NCBI GenBank assembly: GCA_008000375.1
Contig: SMOI01000189.1
Span: forward strand, 1 to 64,000
DNA length: 64,000 nucleotides
DNA from: Poteriospumella lacustris
Taxonomy: Eukaryota; Sar; Chrysophyceae; Chromulinales; Dinobryaceae
Reading direction: 5' to 3'
Positions 11,001 through 22,600 of the stretch are shown piece by piece. The translations under genes and the position numbers were made by a program. Position 1 is the first letter of the stretch. Each line of letters opens with the position of its first letter. The notes beneath the pieces are model-generated. The model made no database searches, was not told where the DNA came from, and was given only the letters and a program-made list of their open reading frames with translations.

Positions 11001-13258
11001 ACTTTGATGGGACCGGGGTGCCCATTGACCGCGATGAAGCCGTGCGGTGTTTCCATGTGGCCGCCGAACAGGGATCGACGAAAGCGCAATTGGCGCTGGC
11101 GTATTGCTACTACAAGGGCGAAGGTACCGACCGTAGTTATTCCAAGGCGTTTCGTTGGTTCAAAGAAGCCGGGGACCAGGGCAGCAGTGAGTCGCAGTAC
11201 ATGGTCGGACAATGCTATCAGACGGGGCAGGGCGTGCCCAAGGACTTGCAACAGGCGTTGCTCTGGTACCGCAAGGCCGCCGACCAGGACATCGTCGAGG
11301 CGATGTACGCGCTCGCGTGTCTCTATCGCGAGGGCCACGGCGTCGCGATGGATGTCGACGAAATGGTAAAGTATTTCCGCAAGGCGGCGGAGCGTAGTCA
11401 CCCCATGGCGATGTATCAATACGGAACGTGTTTCCTCTTGGGCGAAGGGGTCACGCGCAATTTGATGGTTGCGTTGAAATGGTACCAACGCGCCGCGGAA
11501 TACGACTGCAGCATTGCGCAGTACGCGATGGGCAATAGCTATTATAAAGGTGAGGGCATGCTGCAGAACTACACGATGGCGGTGGGTTGGTATCGCCGGG
11601 CGGCGGATTTGCAATTGGCCGAGGCGCAGAACATGTTGGGTATCTGTTACCGCGAGGGGCACGGGGTGACGATGGACTATGTGGAAGCGATGCTGTGGTT
11701 CCGACGGGCCGCCGAGGAGGGCCGTTTGCCGATTGGGCATTACCATGTGGGGTTGATGTATTCGGAGCGCAAAGGGGTCGCGAAGAATGACTACGAAGCG
11801 GTGAAATGGTTCACAACGGCGGCGGAGCAGGGCTTAGCGGTCGCCCAAGTGATGCTTGGCAAGTGTCATGCGGAAGGACGTGGGGTCGGGGAAGTAAATG
11901 ACGACGTGGCGTTGACGTGGTATCTGAAAGCGGCGGAGCAGGGCAACGCGGAGGCGCAGTACCTGGTCGGGGAAGCGTATCGGACCGGTCGCGGGGTGTC
12001 GGAATCGAACATGGTCACGGCGGCGAAATGGTATCGTCGCGGAGCGGATCAAGCGTTTGCGGCGGCGTTGGATGCCCTGGGCCTCTGCTATCGCGATGGA
12101 CGTGGCGTGGCGCAGAATGCGGCCCAGGCGGCGAAATACTTCCGCGAGGCCGCCGAAGCGGGGTATGCACCCGCGCAACACCATTACGGTGAAGCGTTTC
12201 GTGATGCGAATGGAGTGTCGCGTAGTTACGTCGAGATGATCAAATGGTTTCGGAAGGCCGCCGATCAGAATCATTGCGAGGCGATGTGTAGCCTCGCCGA
12301 TTGTTATCGCGAGGGGCATGGCGTGACGAAAGCCGCGACGGCGGCGGTGAAGTTGTATCGGAAGGCCGCGGGGACACCGTATTTCCATCCGATGGCGCAG
12401 TATCGTCTGGGCGATTGTTATCGGAAAGGCGACGGTGGATTGAAAGTCTCGGTTGAGGAAGCGATGAAATGGTTTCAGAAAGCGGCGTCAAAGGGGTTAG
12501 GGGTAGCCCAGACGGCGATCGGGAAGGTCTATCAACAGGGCGAAGGGCACGTGGAACGGAACGTGGAGAAGGCGGTGGAATGGTATACGAAGGCGGTGGA
12601 GCAAGGCGATGCGCATGGTCAATTCCATCTCGCGGAATGCTACCGTGCGGGGGATGGCGTGGCGAAGGATATGGACGAGGCCTGGCGGCTGTTTCATCTC
12701 GCCGCGTATCAGGGTTTACCAGACGCCTACGTCGCCTTGGGCGATTGCTTTGCGAAAGGGGAAGGAACGGAACTGGACATCGAATGTGCCGTGGAGTATT
12801 ACAAGAAAGCGGCGGACAAGGGCAACGCGATGGGGCAATACCACTACGGTTTCTGTGTGAGTCGCGGCTTTGGTGTCGAAGCGAATTACCACGTGGGGAT
12901 GCATCTCTTGCATCAATCGGCGGCGCACGGTGGCTTGGCCATGGCCCAAATGGCGCTGGCGGATAACTATTACGAAGGCATCGGGGGCAAGGAACCCGAT
13001 TACAGCGAAGCGTTACGTTGGTACCGCCAAGCCGCCAATCAGAACTACGTCGACGCGGTGTACAAGTTGGGAACCATCTATTACACGGGGCGTGGGGCCA
13101 CGGTGAATCCCCGTGAAGCGGCGGTGTTCTTTCGGAAAGGAGCCGAGCTAGGCCACGAAGGATGCCAGGCGATGTTGGAGAAATGCAACGAGGCATCGTC
13201 TCGGCAAAGTCGCCAGAAGCCACGTTCGGAGAGCACCTCCTCCACGAAGTCTCCATAG
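8030..13258 (+). CDS. Giant TIR-like / SAM-like / Sel1-repeat protein 1 (1742 aa)
   Basis: Single exon. It begins MGGAVS, a good N-myristoylation motif (Gly2, Ser6), suggesting membrane attachment. Residues about 55-180 form a TIR-like alpha/beta fold: strand 'VDILFCND', helix 'DKIANLFKRQGFKVAWD', strand 'ARMVVFCLTEP', then 'KATLEYIM' with Glu132 at the position of the catalytic Glu of TIR NADases. Residues about 232-298 resemble a SAM domain ('YARILQEHGIGTKDHLL', then 'LEAAGIPTSTAREILDILGV'). A Ser-rich linker (300-390) and a helical region follow. From about 480 to 1720 there are roughly 34 Sel1 repeats (A-x-x-x-LG-x-CY-x-x-G-x-GV ... A-x-x-WY-x-x-AA-x-x-G), an interaction solenoid. Its paralogue lies convergent 3.4 kb beyond. 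The function is inferred to be signalling or scaffolding; NADase activity is unproven. The Ser usual after the first TIR strand is absent. Confidence 0.85.
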   Translation: MGGAVSVNLERDGSRLISPNDVDPVLYEACSLGNLFKHYPDGILLRRLFTMLEAKVDILFCNDGVHRGPAHEKIDKIANLFKRQGFKVAWDHHFNDTERIDNARMVVFCLTEPLMEKFNGPATNDTTKATLEYIMESKVKADIVICSLEPPFQQKNSWHGVFGDIFGQLHPADIVSSTVSEGHLRDVCETMIHRLKAPVQHILQEQGRHFVLASTSSPDKHIRVQQAEYTKYLPVLDFLMEEMKYREKLAKQYARILQEHGIGTKDHLLQKCAVKANALEAAGIPTSTAREILDILGVAQRPAAPMRSKSIRRSFISSSQTSQTLSKIRSMSFMSMKASEAGSMDNMDSEFNDRPCTPVYDLDCCLPGRTIPSKPLHSRLKPAMSCPVAVEEATLMFFSDCYELYLRASEQHDKAALKKLRVMSHKGRKEADCYFLLLYKLNQGGLLYDARIAEGIQREMVPRLLEVDKCLPSRFPEKKYIDHLLGLCYTHGWYVEQNELQANKYLLAAAHQGVSLAQLSLGATFINEQRQDKGEGLKWLRKAADRGVVSAHSALGECYHHGQGVSQDADEASRWYRLAAEASMAKQLFQVDGRPSSRDAMGFLHRAIEWYQKCADMGNAWGQTSLANCYFFGTGIMQNFAVAQVYYRRAAVQGHPWAANGIGNCYSLGHGVSENFVEACRWYLRAAEEGYPVAQYNLAERYLAGEGVPKDHAAAVGWYRKAAEQGYPLAQNQLGNCYRLGYGVDEDLPEAVRQYRLAAENGYYIAQYNIGLCYYYGEGVLQDYEEAMFWFHQAALHNYSYAQNMLGVCYSEGQGTLADDEEAFKWYELAAQQGLPIAQFNVATRCYEGIGLPIPQPKECLHWLTKAAKQGFAEAQSALGDVYYEGKVVGANYELGMRWYLKAAGQNLVSAQFTLGNCYFKGRGVNQNYNEAVSWYQRAADLGFRWAQNALGNCYKDGRGVHQNYETAVEWFRKAADQGLVVAYFNLGERYFDGTGVPIDRDEAVRCFHVAAEQGSTKAQLALAYCYYKGEGTDRSYSKAFRWFKEAGDQGSSESQYMVGQCYQTGQGVPKDLQQALLWYRKAADQDIVEAMYALACLYREGHGVAMDVDEMVKYFRKAAERSHPMAMYQYGTCFLLGEGVTRNLMVALKWYQRAAEYDCSIAQYAMGNSYYKGEGMLQNYTMAVGWYRRAADLQLAEAQNMLGICYREGHGVTMDYVEAMLWFRRAAEEGRLPIGHYHVGLMYSERKGVAKNDYEAVKWFTTAAEQGLAVAQVMLGKCHAEGRGVGEVNDDVALTWYLKAAEQGNAEAQYLVGEAYRTGRGVSESNMVTAAKWYRRGADQAFAAALDALGLCYRDGRGVAQNAAQAAKYFREAAEAGYAPAQHHYGEAFRDANGVSRSYVEMIKWFRKAADQNHCEAMCSLADCYREGHGVTKAATAAVKLYRKAAGTPYFHPMAQYRLGDCYRKGDGGLKVSVEEAMKWFQKAASKGLGVAQTAIGKVYQQGEGHVERNVEKAVEWYTKAVEQGDAHGQFHLAECYRAGDGVAKDMDEAWRLFHLAAYQGLPDAYVALGDCFAKGEGTELDIECAVEYYKKAADKGNAMGQYHYGFCVSRGFGVEANYHVGMHLLHQSAAHGGLAMAQMALADNYYEGIGGKEPDYSEALRWYRQAANQNYVDAVYKLGTIYYTGRGATVNPREAAVFFRKGAELGHEGCQAMLEKCNEASSRQSRQKPRSESTSSTKSP

Positions 13259-14424
13259 ACAAGGGACCATCGATCGTGTCGTTTGTGCCCCCTCTGTTTC
13301 TGTTTCTATTCTTGCTTTCGATTCGATTTGATTTGATTTTTGTTGGGTTTGTTGGCTGGGTTTTGTTTGATTTTGTTGCACGCCGCTGGATGGAGCGTCA
13401 CGTGCGAGAGGGGGGAAGCGCTGTGGTGAGGTGTGCGGTGGTGCCGCTGACACCACCGTTGGCGGATGTGGTCCGCCCGTCCGTCGCCACAGGCGTCGCC
13501 TTTCTCCACACGTACTCCCCTCGTCGTTGCTTCATTTCGCGGTGTCATGGTGCCGTATTTGTGTGTGTCTCTCTCTCCCTACACGTCGTTTTTTCTCCAC
13601 TTACCCCCGTGCACACGTGCACACGTACACACACGTACACACGTACTGTCTACTGTCCCGTCTGCGGACTCGCCACAGGACAACACCCACTTGCTTGCAC
13701 TGCATTGTATTGTACACTGTATATATACTCTATTCCTTCAACGCTCTTTGTCTTTCGGTCCCTCCCTACTGCATTGTCTCTTGCGACGACGTCGGTCGAT
13801 ACGGCAGCGATCCCCCAACGCAGCAGCAGCGGCTGTGGGTGGCTGCTGCGGTTCGACACCGACGTCGCGGTCGTCTCTTGTTGCATTATTCGCTTTGCTT
13901 TTCAAGTAATTCACGAAGTCTCAGTCTTTATTTCAGACATCATACGTACTGTATATGGTGTGGTGGCCTTCGTTTGATACACAGACAGCTACAGGCATTA
14001 CAAAGATGTCTTTGTTTACTGGCGCAGAGCCGCCGAGCCGGACACAGGCGGACGAACAGGATGTACAAATATTCTACTGAACCACCAACAACAATTGCTT
14101 CCGTACAAGACATATAGTGCAAAGCGAACAGACAGACGAGTACGGAATTGTACCATTCCTTCCAATACGTATGTGACTATTCGCGATTTATAGTGTGTCG
14201 TGTTAGTACCGGTATCTTTGACGGCTCGCACAGCGCAGCGGCAGCAGCGGCCGCCAAAACCGAGAACAGTCACACGCCAAAGGCCTTCTCGGTAACTTTG
14301 CTGGCTACTTTCCTATTATTTATTCGCCGTACGGGGCAGGATTCCAACGAGGGGTTAATTTTTATTGTTTGTCCCCAATTTTGTTTTTGGTTCTTGTTTT
14401 TTGTGGGGAGAAGTTAGCGCAATA
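13259..14424. other. Intergenic, 1.17 kb between TIR/Sel1 gene 1 and CDC50
   Basis: The 3' flank of the Sel1 gene is T-rich (repeated TTTCTGTTTC and GATTTGATTT blocks). CACACGTA repeats follow at about 13608-13650 and a TATATATA stretch near 13722. Open frames here are low complexity and unsupported. The last part precedes the CDC50 start and presumably holds its promoter. Confidence 0.5.
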
Positions 14425-15823
14425 ATGACGAAAAAGCATCACGATCCCAAAGGATCCAAGCGTCCCAAAGGTAAATATTCCGACCCGATATGGTCATAAA
14501 GGAATCGTCGTTGACGAAGCCCAACCCTATCTCTGTCTATATACGCTGTAGACTCGCCGCACGTGCAACAACGATTATCGTCGTGGCCAGGTGAAATATC
14601 GGCGACGGTATATGGCGTCCTGCTCGTAGTGTTCGCGATCATCTTTATTCCCATCGGAACGGTGACCCTGGACGATGCAAACAGTGTATGTCCTATCGCT
14701 GTCATTGTAGAGTGTCTCCGACAATGTGCTGACATTTGTTCTGCGTGTTCTGCAGGTGTACGAGTCCAAAGTGACGTACGACTCGGGAACCGGGTCGCTC
14801 TGTTCGATATCTTCTTCCAACGAAGGTCGTGTGTGTCAGGTACGCTCTAACACAGTCATCTTCTATGTCCAGTTCTGACAGAGTGGTGGTTGTTGCTTGT
14901 GTAGGTGGCCTTCACGTTCACGAAGGACGTCGACGGACCGTTTTACCTCTACTACGAGATGAAGAACTTCTTCCAGAACCATCGTCGATACTATTTGAGT
15001 TACGATGCCTCACAGTTACAGGGCCAGCTACTCTCTGAGGGAGACGTGAGTCTGAACTGTGACCCGTTGTACAAAAATGGATCGTTGCTGCTGAATCCGT
15101 GTGGATTGGTGGCGTCGAGTTTCTTCAACGGTAAGAACGACCGCGTCCCCGTCCGTGTCTCGTTCCGTGGAGCACGCCCGACGACTCTTACCCCGCTCGG
15201 TCTCGTTGTGGTTGAATGTAGATGTCTTCCAGGTGAACACGGGCCTGACGACCGTCCCCAACATCAGCATCGATGACTCCGACATCGCCTTGCCCAGTGA
15301 CCAGGACGCGTTGTACAAACAGGTGTCCGGCTTCCAGTCGTTCACGTTCAATAGCAGCGTTACTCCCACCGAAGCGGCGTCGATCTCCTGCGCGAGTGTA
15401 GGATTGGACGATGGCTGCAAGACGTACACGGACCCCGCGACCGGCCTTAGCAGCAAGTTCCTGTACCCCAACGACGACACGACCCAGTATCTCTACGAGA
15501 TGTATCCGAACCAGATCTCACCGTTGGTCGGGGTGACCGATCAGCATTTCATGGTATGGATGCGCACGGCGATGTTCCCCACTTTCCGTAAGCTCTACGG
15601 CAAAGTGGAAGGGAACTTCAAGGCGGGCGACGCGTTGGTCTTCGACGTCACGGCCAACTACGAGGTAGACAGCTTCAACGGCGAGAAGTCCTTGTTGATT
15701 TCGACGCTGGGGAACTACGGCGGCAAGAACGTCTTCATTGGCCAGTTGTACATTACGATTGGTGCGCTCTTTATGGCCCTCGGGGTGGCGCTGCTGCTCA
15801 AGCAAGTGGTGCGGAAGGTGTAA
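14425..15823 (+). CDS. CDC50/LEM3 family P4-ATPase flippase beta subunit
   Basis: Five exons: 14425-14470, 14552-14685, 14756-14839, 14905-15130 and 15222-15823. All introns are GT-AG and the join keeps one frame, giving 363 residues, the normal length for the family. CDC50 proteins chaperone P4-ATPases out of the ER and help translocate aminophospholipids. Evidence: N-terminal 'RPKDSPHVQQRLSSW' before a first membrane segment with the family hallmark 'IIFIPIG'; an ectodomain beginning 'ESKVTYD' with 'PFYLYYEMKNFFQNHRRY', the classic 'YYxLxNFYQNHRRYV' motif; 'NPCGLVASSFFN', matching the family's 'PCGLIANSMFND'; 'VWMRTAMFPTFRKLYG'; and a second membrane segment near the C-terminus (FIGQLYITIGALFMALGVAL). 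Part of exon 5 is duplicated as an inverted, broken copy downstream. Confidence 0.95.
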
Positions 15824-16274
15824 GGTGGTGGTGGCTGGTGGTGGTTTTGGTGTCGTCGTAGGACGTGAAACGCGTTGGTGAACCGCTCGGCTCAGGGGTG
15901 CACGGTAGAACCGCCGCTCCGAGAGAATGGCGCTCGCGCGCGCGCGCAGTGTGTAGGCATAGCAGCAGTTTGCAGCATAAATATTACATTTTTAAATTTT
16001 AACTCGCTCCAAGCTGACGCACACCACCTACGCTTTGCATATGTACGCTGTACGACTAGACCGTCCGACGTACGGTATCCTATATTAGATACCCACCTAC
16101 CCCACTCTATCGCACCCATGTAGCACCACATCGCTAAGCCAAATGACGACGACGTTCGAGCTGCGTAGAGATCTGCAGTAGACAACAAGTCCTCGCTGTC
16201 GCTGTCGCTGTCGCTGTCGCTGTCATCGTTACAGTTGACGACTGAGCCATCCCTTCTAAAGCGCCCTCTGCACC
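15824..16274. other. Intergenic, 3' flank of CDC50
   Basis: Noncoding spacer, including a GCGCGC run near 15940 and an AT-rich patch near 15975. It contains the hexanucleotide microsatellite and leads into the CDC50 remnant. Confidence 0.5.
16195..16224. repeat. (CGCTGT)n hexanucleotide microsatellite
   Basis: About five tandem CGCTGT units. On the minus strand the unit reads as Asp-Ser-Asp-Ser codons, like the acidic Ser tracts in the nucleolar-type gene at 51.8-55.9 kb. It abuts the CDC50 remnant. Confidence 0.9.
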
Positions 16275-16490
16275 GCTTGTAGAAGGTGGGGAACATCGCC
16301 GTACGCATCCATACCATGAAATGTTTGATCGCTCCTCACTCCTGATCCAACGGTGAGATCTGGTTCGGATACATCTCGTAGAGATACTGACTGGGTTGTG
16401 TCGTCGTTGGGGTACAGGAACTGGCTGCGGAGGCCTGTCGACGGGATCCGACCAGTGTCTGTCTTGCAGCCATCGTCCCCTCTTACGGGG
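16275..16490 (-). pseudogene. Inverted, frameshifted fragment of CDC50 exon 5
   Basis: The minus strand matches the gene at about 15395-15600. It keeps stretches such as DDGCKT, QFLYPNDDTTQ and HGMDAYGDVPH-like sequence, with 'TTCATGGTATGGATGCG' nearly identical at the DNA level. A 4-base TCAG insertion after ACCCAG and other indels split the frame, so the remnant moves between frames and cannot make the CDC50 segment. It has no start, no membrane segments and no intron of its own. It is best read as a partial inverted duplication of the neighbouring gene. The high remaining identity suggests it is not very old. Confidence 0.85.
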
Positions 16491-16666
16491 TGGCTTTCAC
16501 TGTTGCGTAGAACAGTACAACGCGATGATAGGGCATGTGGTGTGAACCACGGTGTACGGTGTGTCAATACGCTGAAAACACAAATTACACAAACACTCAC
16601 GAGTTACACTGTACATACACATACACACGACTACACAGGCGGGGGTTCTTGTGGTTTTTGTTGTTG

Positions 16667-19600
16667 CTACTGAATAATGGCAGATCCTGGCGCATCATTG
16701 TCGTCAACGTCTGCGTCGGTATTGTTTCTGGTTCCTTCTGTCTCCCCATCGGCGAGGGAGAGGTTGGCTTCGTCTGCGTTGGTCGGCTGCAGCAGCTCGT
16801 CCGTTGTGATCGTTGTTGGTGGTGGTGGTGTATCGTCCGCTGCGGCGGACGGTGCATCGTCATCGAGCGGCGGGTGCGTCGAAACGATCTCGTCGTCTGC
16901 AGCGGGTGATGGGGCGATCTCGGGACCGGGCGGCTCCGTGAGAAGCCCGTTGCCGTCGTCGGCACTGGGGGGCGTCACTGCTGCATCACGTGGGCTGCCG
17001 TCGTCCTCGTTGTCGACGCGTTCGCTCGTGGACTCTGCTGCTCCAGCTTCGCCATCGATGATGTGGTTGTCGTCGTCGTAGTCGTGGTCGGCGGCGGCGT
17101 CCTCTTCGGCGCCCATTTCGGATGCGGCCACTTGCTCAACGACGACCGTTGTCGTCTCCGCATCGGTCGCATGAGCACTGCTTCCGTTGCTGGTACTGTC
17201 GCCGTCAGCGGGCGTTGGCGTTGGCGGAGCGTCAAGCGTCGGCGTGTCATCGGCGGTTGAGTCGACGACAGCAGGTGGAGCAGCCGGAGGGGCGTCCAGC
17301 GCGACCAACGCCGCCGTCGCTTCGTCGCATCCACGGGATGACGCCTCTTGAAAACAGCGTCGCGCTTCGTCGAGGTCCTGGGCAACGACCACGTCCGTCG
17401 CGTCTCCCGCGTCGTCGTCGTACAGCCCATCGCGGTAACAGCAGCCCAAATGGAACCACGCCAGCGGATATGAACGTTCCATCGCTTGTCGATAATACTC
17501 CACGGCCCGCTTCGCGTCCCGGGCGACCCCTTTGCCCCCGGCGTAACAGACGCCCAAGCCATCGTACGCGTGGTGATACCCCTTCGCGGCGGAGGCTTCG
17601 AAGAGTTGAAACGCCCGCGTTTCGTCCGTGACGACGCCTTCGCCGTTCAAATAGCGATTGCCCAAGTTGTACTGCCCCACCGCGTTGCCCTGGTCGGCGG
17701 AGAGGGTCAACCAGTGCACCGCTTGCGCATAGTCGCGCACCACACCGCCGAGGCCGTCGGCGTACATCACGCCCACCAAGTTCTGGGCCCAGCTGTCCGG
17801 TAGAGCGCGGACGGTCGCTTGGGCCCAGTGCATCGCGGCAGCGTAGTCGACGGCGGTGCCCTGGCCGTTGTAACAGAAGAACGCCACGTTGCAACCGGCT
17901 TCCACGACGCCTTGCTCGGCCGCGGCGCGACTCCAACGAAAGGCCTCGTCGTACGACTGTGGCACACCGCGGCCGTCACGGCAGCATTCGCCGTAGCGGT
18001 ACTGCGCCATCGCGTGGCCCTGTGTCGCCGCGGCCGCGTACCATCGCGCCGCGGCGTCGCTGCGCTCGTCGGCGGACAGCGCTGCCTCGACGCCTTCGCC
18101 CTGGCGATACGCCTCGGCGAGATGGTACTGCGCCTCCGCCAGCCCCTGCGTCGCCGCCCGCGCGAACCACCGCACCGCCTCCTCCACGTCCTGCGCCACC
18201 CCGTCCCCGTCGCGCAGCTGCACACCCAGCTTGTCCTGCGCCTCCGCCAGCCCCTGCTCCGCCGCCAGTCGGTACCATCGCGCCGCCTCCGTCGCATCCG
18301 CCGTCGCCACGCCCTCGCCCAGTCGATACCGATCGCCCAGCGCACACTGCGCCACGTCCAGCGACTGCGCGGCGGCCTTCGCGTACCAGTCTACGGCGAC
18401 CGCCAGATCGACGGCGGCGACGCCGCGACCGAGACGGTGGCACTCGGCGAGGTAGAACTGGGCCCAGGCGTGTTCCGTGACCCGGGTGGCGTCTTCGAAG
18501 AACGCCACGGCGCGTGCATAGTCACAGGGCACCGCTGGTCCCGCGGTACCCAGGTAGCGGTACCGGCCGCATTCGAAGGCGGCCAGGGGATGACCGTGGG
18601 CGGCCGCCGTCACGAACCACTCCCACGCCTGCGCATGCGACTGACACGACGCAGTGTCGTCGTCGTCGTTGTCGCCGTTCTCGTTGGCCGCGATCGCTTC
18701 CGCGGCGGTGGCGGCGGTGGCGGCGGTGGTGGCGGCGGGGACGACACCGGCGGGTGGGACGCGTAGGACACGGCGGGCCACTAAGCCATCGCGATAGACA
18801 ACGCCCATCTCATACGACGCCTCCACGTGCTGGCTCTGCGCAGCTCGGAGGAACCACGGCGCAGCGGCCGTCCAACCACCGTTGCCCCTTCCACCGTCAA
18901 CGTCGTTGCCGTCGTCGCCCGCCGCCGCCACACTGCCGCGTCCGTCGCGTAGACAACAGCCAAGGTGGTACTGCGCCTCCGCCAGCCCCTGCGTCGCCGC
19001 CCGCGCGAACCACCGCACCGCCTCCTCCACGTCCTGCGCCACCCCGTCCCCGTCGCGCAGCTGCACACCCAGCTTGTCCTGCGCCTCCGCCAGCCCCTGC
19101 TCCGCCGCCAGTCGGTACCATCGCGCCGCCTCCGTCGCATCCGCCGTCGCCACGCCCTCGCCCAGTCGATACCGATCGCCCAGCGCACACTGCGCCACGT
19201 CCAGCGACTGCGCGGCGGCCTTCGTGTACCAGTCCACGGCGAGCGGCAGGTCGACGGCGGCGACGCCGCGCCCGAGACGGTGGCACTCGGCGAGGTAGAA
19301 CTGGGCCCAGGGGTGGCCGTCACAGCGCAGGAAACACGCCACCGCCTCGTCGTACTGCTGAGGCACCCCTCGACCGAAGTAGTAGCCGACGCCGAGCGGA
19401 TACCAGGCGAGGGCCCATCCGTGCTCGGCGGCCGTACGGTACCACTGCATCGCCTGCGCCAGGTCCTGCGCCACGCCGAGGCCCTCGGAATAACATCCGC
19501 CGAGCGCAAACTCCGCCTCGGGCAGCGCTTGCGCAGCGGCCGCACGGTACCAGGACACCGCTCGGTCCGGCGCGGCGGCGTCCATGCCGCGACCGTGAAA

Positions 19601-22600
19601 GAACGCCTCCCCCACCGCAAACTGCGCCACCGCCAGACCCTGCTCGGCGGCCTTGGTGAACCATTCGAGGGCCATCGCTGCGTCGGCGGCGTTGCTCAGT
19701 GTGCCTCGCCCCGTCGCATAGCATTGTCCCACGTGATACGCGCCCCAGGCGTATCCCTGGTCCGCAGCCTTCTCGAACCACACGAACGCCGCGTCGTCAT
19801 CGGCAACCAACGACCCCAATCCGCCTTGGTAACACTCGCCCAATCGATCTTGAGCGGGGGCCAGATCCGCGGCGGTGATGGCCCGACGGTAGTACGCCAC
19901 CGCCGCCGTTGTATCGATGCCGCCACTGCCGCCGCCACCGTCCGCCAACCCCAAACCCAAGAAATGACATTCGCCCACATTGAACAGTGCCCACGCGTAA
20001 TTCTGCTGGGCGCTACGTTCGTACCAACGATACGCCTCCGACAACGAAACGCTCGTGCCCCGACCGTACCGGTGACAGTCGCCAACCGCATTCTCCGCGG
20101 GCGCATACGCTTGGGCCGCGGCCCGCTGGTACCATTTCCACGCTTCTGCCACGTTCACACCGCCCGCGATACCGCGTCCGTGCGCGTAGCAGTCGCCCAA
20201 GTGAAACTGCGCTTCTTTGTGGCCCTGCTCCGCGGCCGCACGGTACCATTTCACCGCCTGTGACAGATTCGCGGCCGTTCCGACGCCCTCGTGACAGCAC
20301 CGCGCCAGACGGTACTGCGCCGGGACCACCCCCTGCGACGCCGCGCGTTGCAGCCATTGCACCGCGGTCGTGGGTGTTACGTCCACCCCACGTCCCGCCA
20401 AATAACATTCGCCGATCATCCACTGCGCGTCGCCGTGCCCCGCGTGCGCCGCGGCCAACAGATGCTTCGCGGCCACCGCGTAGTCCACCGCGACGCCGAG
20501 ACCGTGGTAATAGCAGTGACCACAGTGGTGGAGGACCCGCGTCAGCATCGACGACGCACCCGGCGCAGCCGCAGCCATCATCGCCGTCGCGGGGGCGTCG
20601 CTCACGGCACTGTCACTCGCGGCAACGTGACTGTCGATCGCACGGTCGAACCATTTCACCGCTTCCACGTAATCCTCTCGATCGTACAACATCAGCCCCG
20701 CGTTACACGTCGCTTCTTGATGCCCCTGCGCCGCCGCCAAGCGAAACCAGCGCAACGCTTCTGGTGTATCTTGGACGACCCCGTCGCCATCGCGGTAGCA
20801 GATACCCAGATAGTTCTGGGCCTCCTCCAGGCCAAACGTCGCCGCTTGGTGATACCATTTCACCGCCTGCGTATAGCTCTGCGTCACCCCGTGGCCCTGG
20901 TAATAGCAGCGCCCGAGACTGTACATCCCCGCGGCACACTGCTGCTCCGCCGCCCGTCGATACCATTTCACGGCCGTTTCATAACTCTGGGCCACGCCAC
21001 CCGCGTCACCCGCATAAAAACAGTCGCCAAAGCGGTTTTGCGCTAAACCGTAGCCAGCTTCGGCGCCTTTCCGAAACCACAGGACCGCGTCTTTCATACT
21101 CAACGGCACACCTTGCCCCTGTGCATAACAGTTCCCCAGACAGTAATACGCCTCGGGGAATTCCGCTTGGGCAGCTTTGCGGTACCAGACGACGGCTTCG
21201 TCCGCATCGCGACGGGGCACGCCGTGGCCTCGCAGGTGACAGTGACCCAACATGACCATCGCTTCACTGTTCTTACTGGGCCCACCCGCCGCTTGTCGAA
21301 ACCATTCCACCGCTTCGGGGTAGTTGCGATCGACGCCCACGCCGCGGTAATGGCAATGGCCGAGCACCAGCTGCGCACGGGGCGCCCCTTGTTCGCCCGC
21401 GCGACGGTACCACGCGACCGCCGCACTGTAATCTTGCTCCACGCCCCGTCCGTCGTAGAAACAGTCGGCGACATTCAACTGCGCCGCACAGAGGCCCTTG
21501 ATGGCCGCCTTCAAGTACCAATCGACGGCGGTTTCGTCGTTCTTCTCTACCCCTTTGCCGTCTCGGTAACAGGTACCGACCGCATTCTCTGCCAACTCGT
21601 AGCCTTGTTCGCCGGCTTTGCGATACCATTGAAACGCGGTATCCGCATTCACGACGACCCCACGCCCCAGGCTATAGCAATTGCCCAAGGCAAACTGCGC
21701 CGCCATATACCCACGCTCGGCCGCCGCGGTGTACCGTCGGGCGGCTTCGTAATAGTCCGTCACCACCCCACGTCCATAGTAATAGCACTCGCCCAACGCA
21801 TAACTCGCTTCCACCAAACCCTGTTGCGCCGCTCGTTGAAACCATTTATGCGCTTGGGCATATTCCTTCAGGATACCACAGCCATCTTGATAGTGCAAAC
21901 CCAGATTGTACTGCGCTTCCGCCAACCCTTGCTCCGCCGCCAGGCGATACCAACGAATTGCTTCCGCAGCGTCTTTGTTGACGCCCTGCCCTTCATCGAA
22001 ACACACCCCCAACATATTCTGCGCGACCGCCACCGTCGCCTTCTCCGCCGCTTGATTGAACCACACCACCGCTTCTTCGTAGTCACGTGGCATGCCCATG
22101 CCAAAATAGGCACAATGCCCCAGGCGATACTGCGCGACGGCGTACTTCTGCTCCGCCGCTTTCTCGTACCAAAAGACCGCTTCGTCATCGTCGGCAGCCA
22201 GTCCTTTCCCTTCCTTGTAACAGTTCCCCAAACTGTCCTGGGCGGGGCCATATCCGCCGGCTGTAAACGCACCCCCACCACCTTCCGCCGTCGAGGCTTT
22301 ACGGTACCATTCGGCGGCGATCGCCAGGTCCTGCGCGATGCCTTCGCCTAAGAAGTACCGTTCCGCGACATTGAACTGCCCATGCATGTACCCCTGTGCC
22401 GCAGACCACTGGTAACACTGCACCGCATTCTCCAGACTCACGGGTACGCCGTGGCCCAAATAGAAACAGTTCCCCAGACTGTTCTGTGCCCAGGCGTTGC
22501 CCCCCTCCGCGGCCAACCGATACCAATGCACCGCCTTCTCGTAGCTTTGTTTGCCACCGATGGAGCCAAAGTAATAACAGTTGCCCAGGGAGTTCTGTGC

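Noticed and set aside
12240-13262. 340-residue antisense frame under Sel1 gene 1 (and similar ones at 17.8-20.3 kb)
   Set aside because: Periodic Arg/Pro-rich translation that mirrors the Sel1 repeat period; a codon-composition shadow.
16256-16600. A second functional CDC50 gene on the minus strand
   Set aside because: Homology covers only about 215 bp and is broken by a 4-base insertion and other indels; there is no start or membrane segment.
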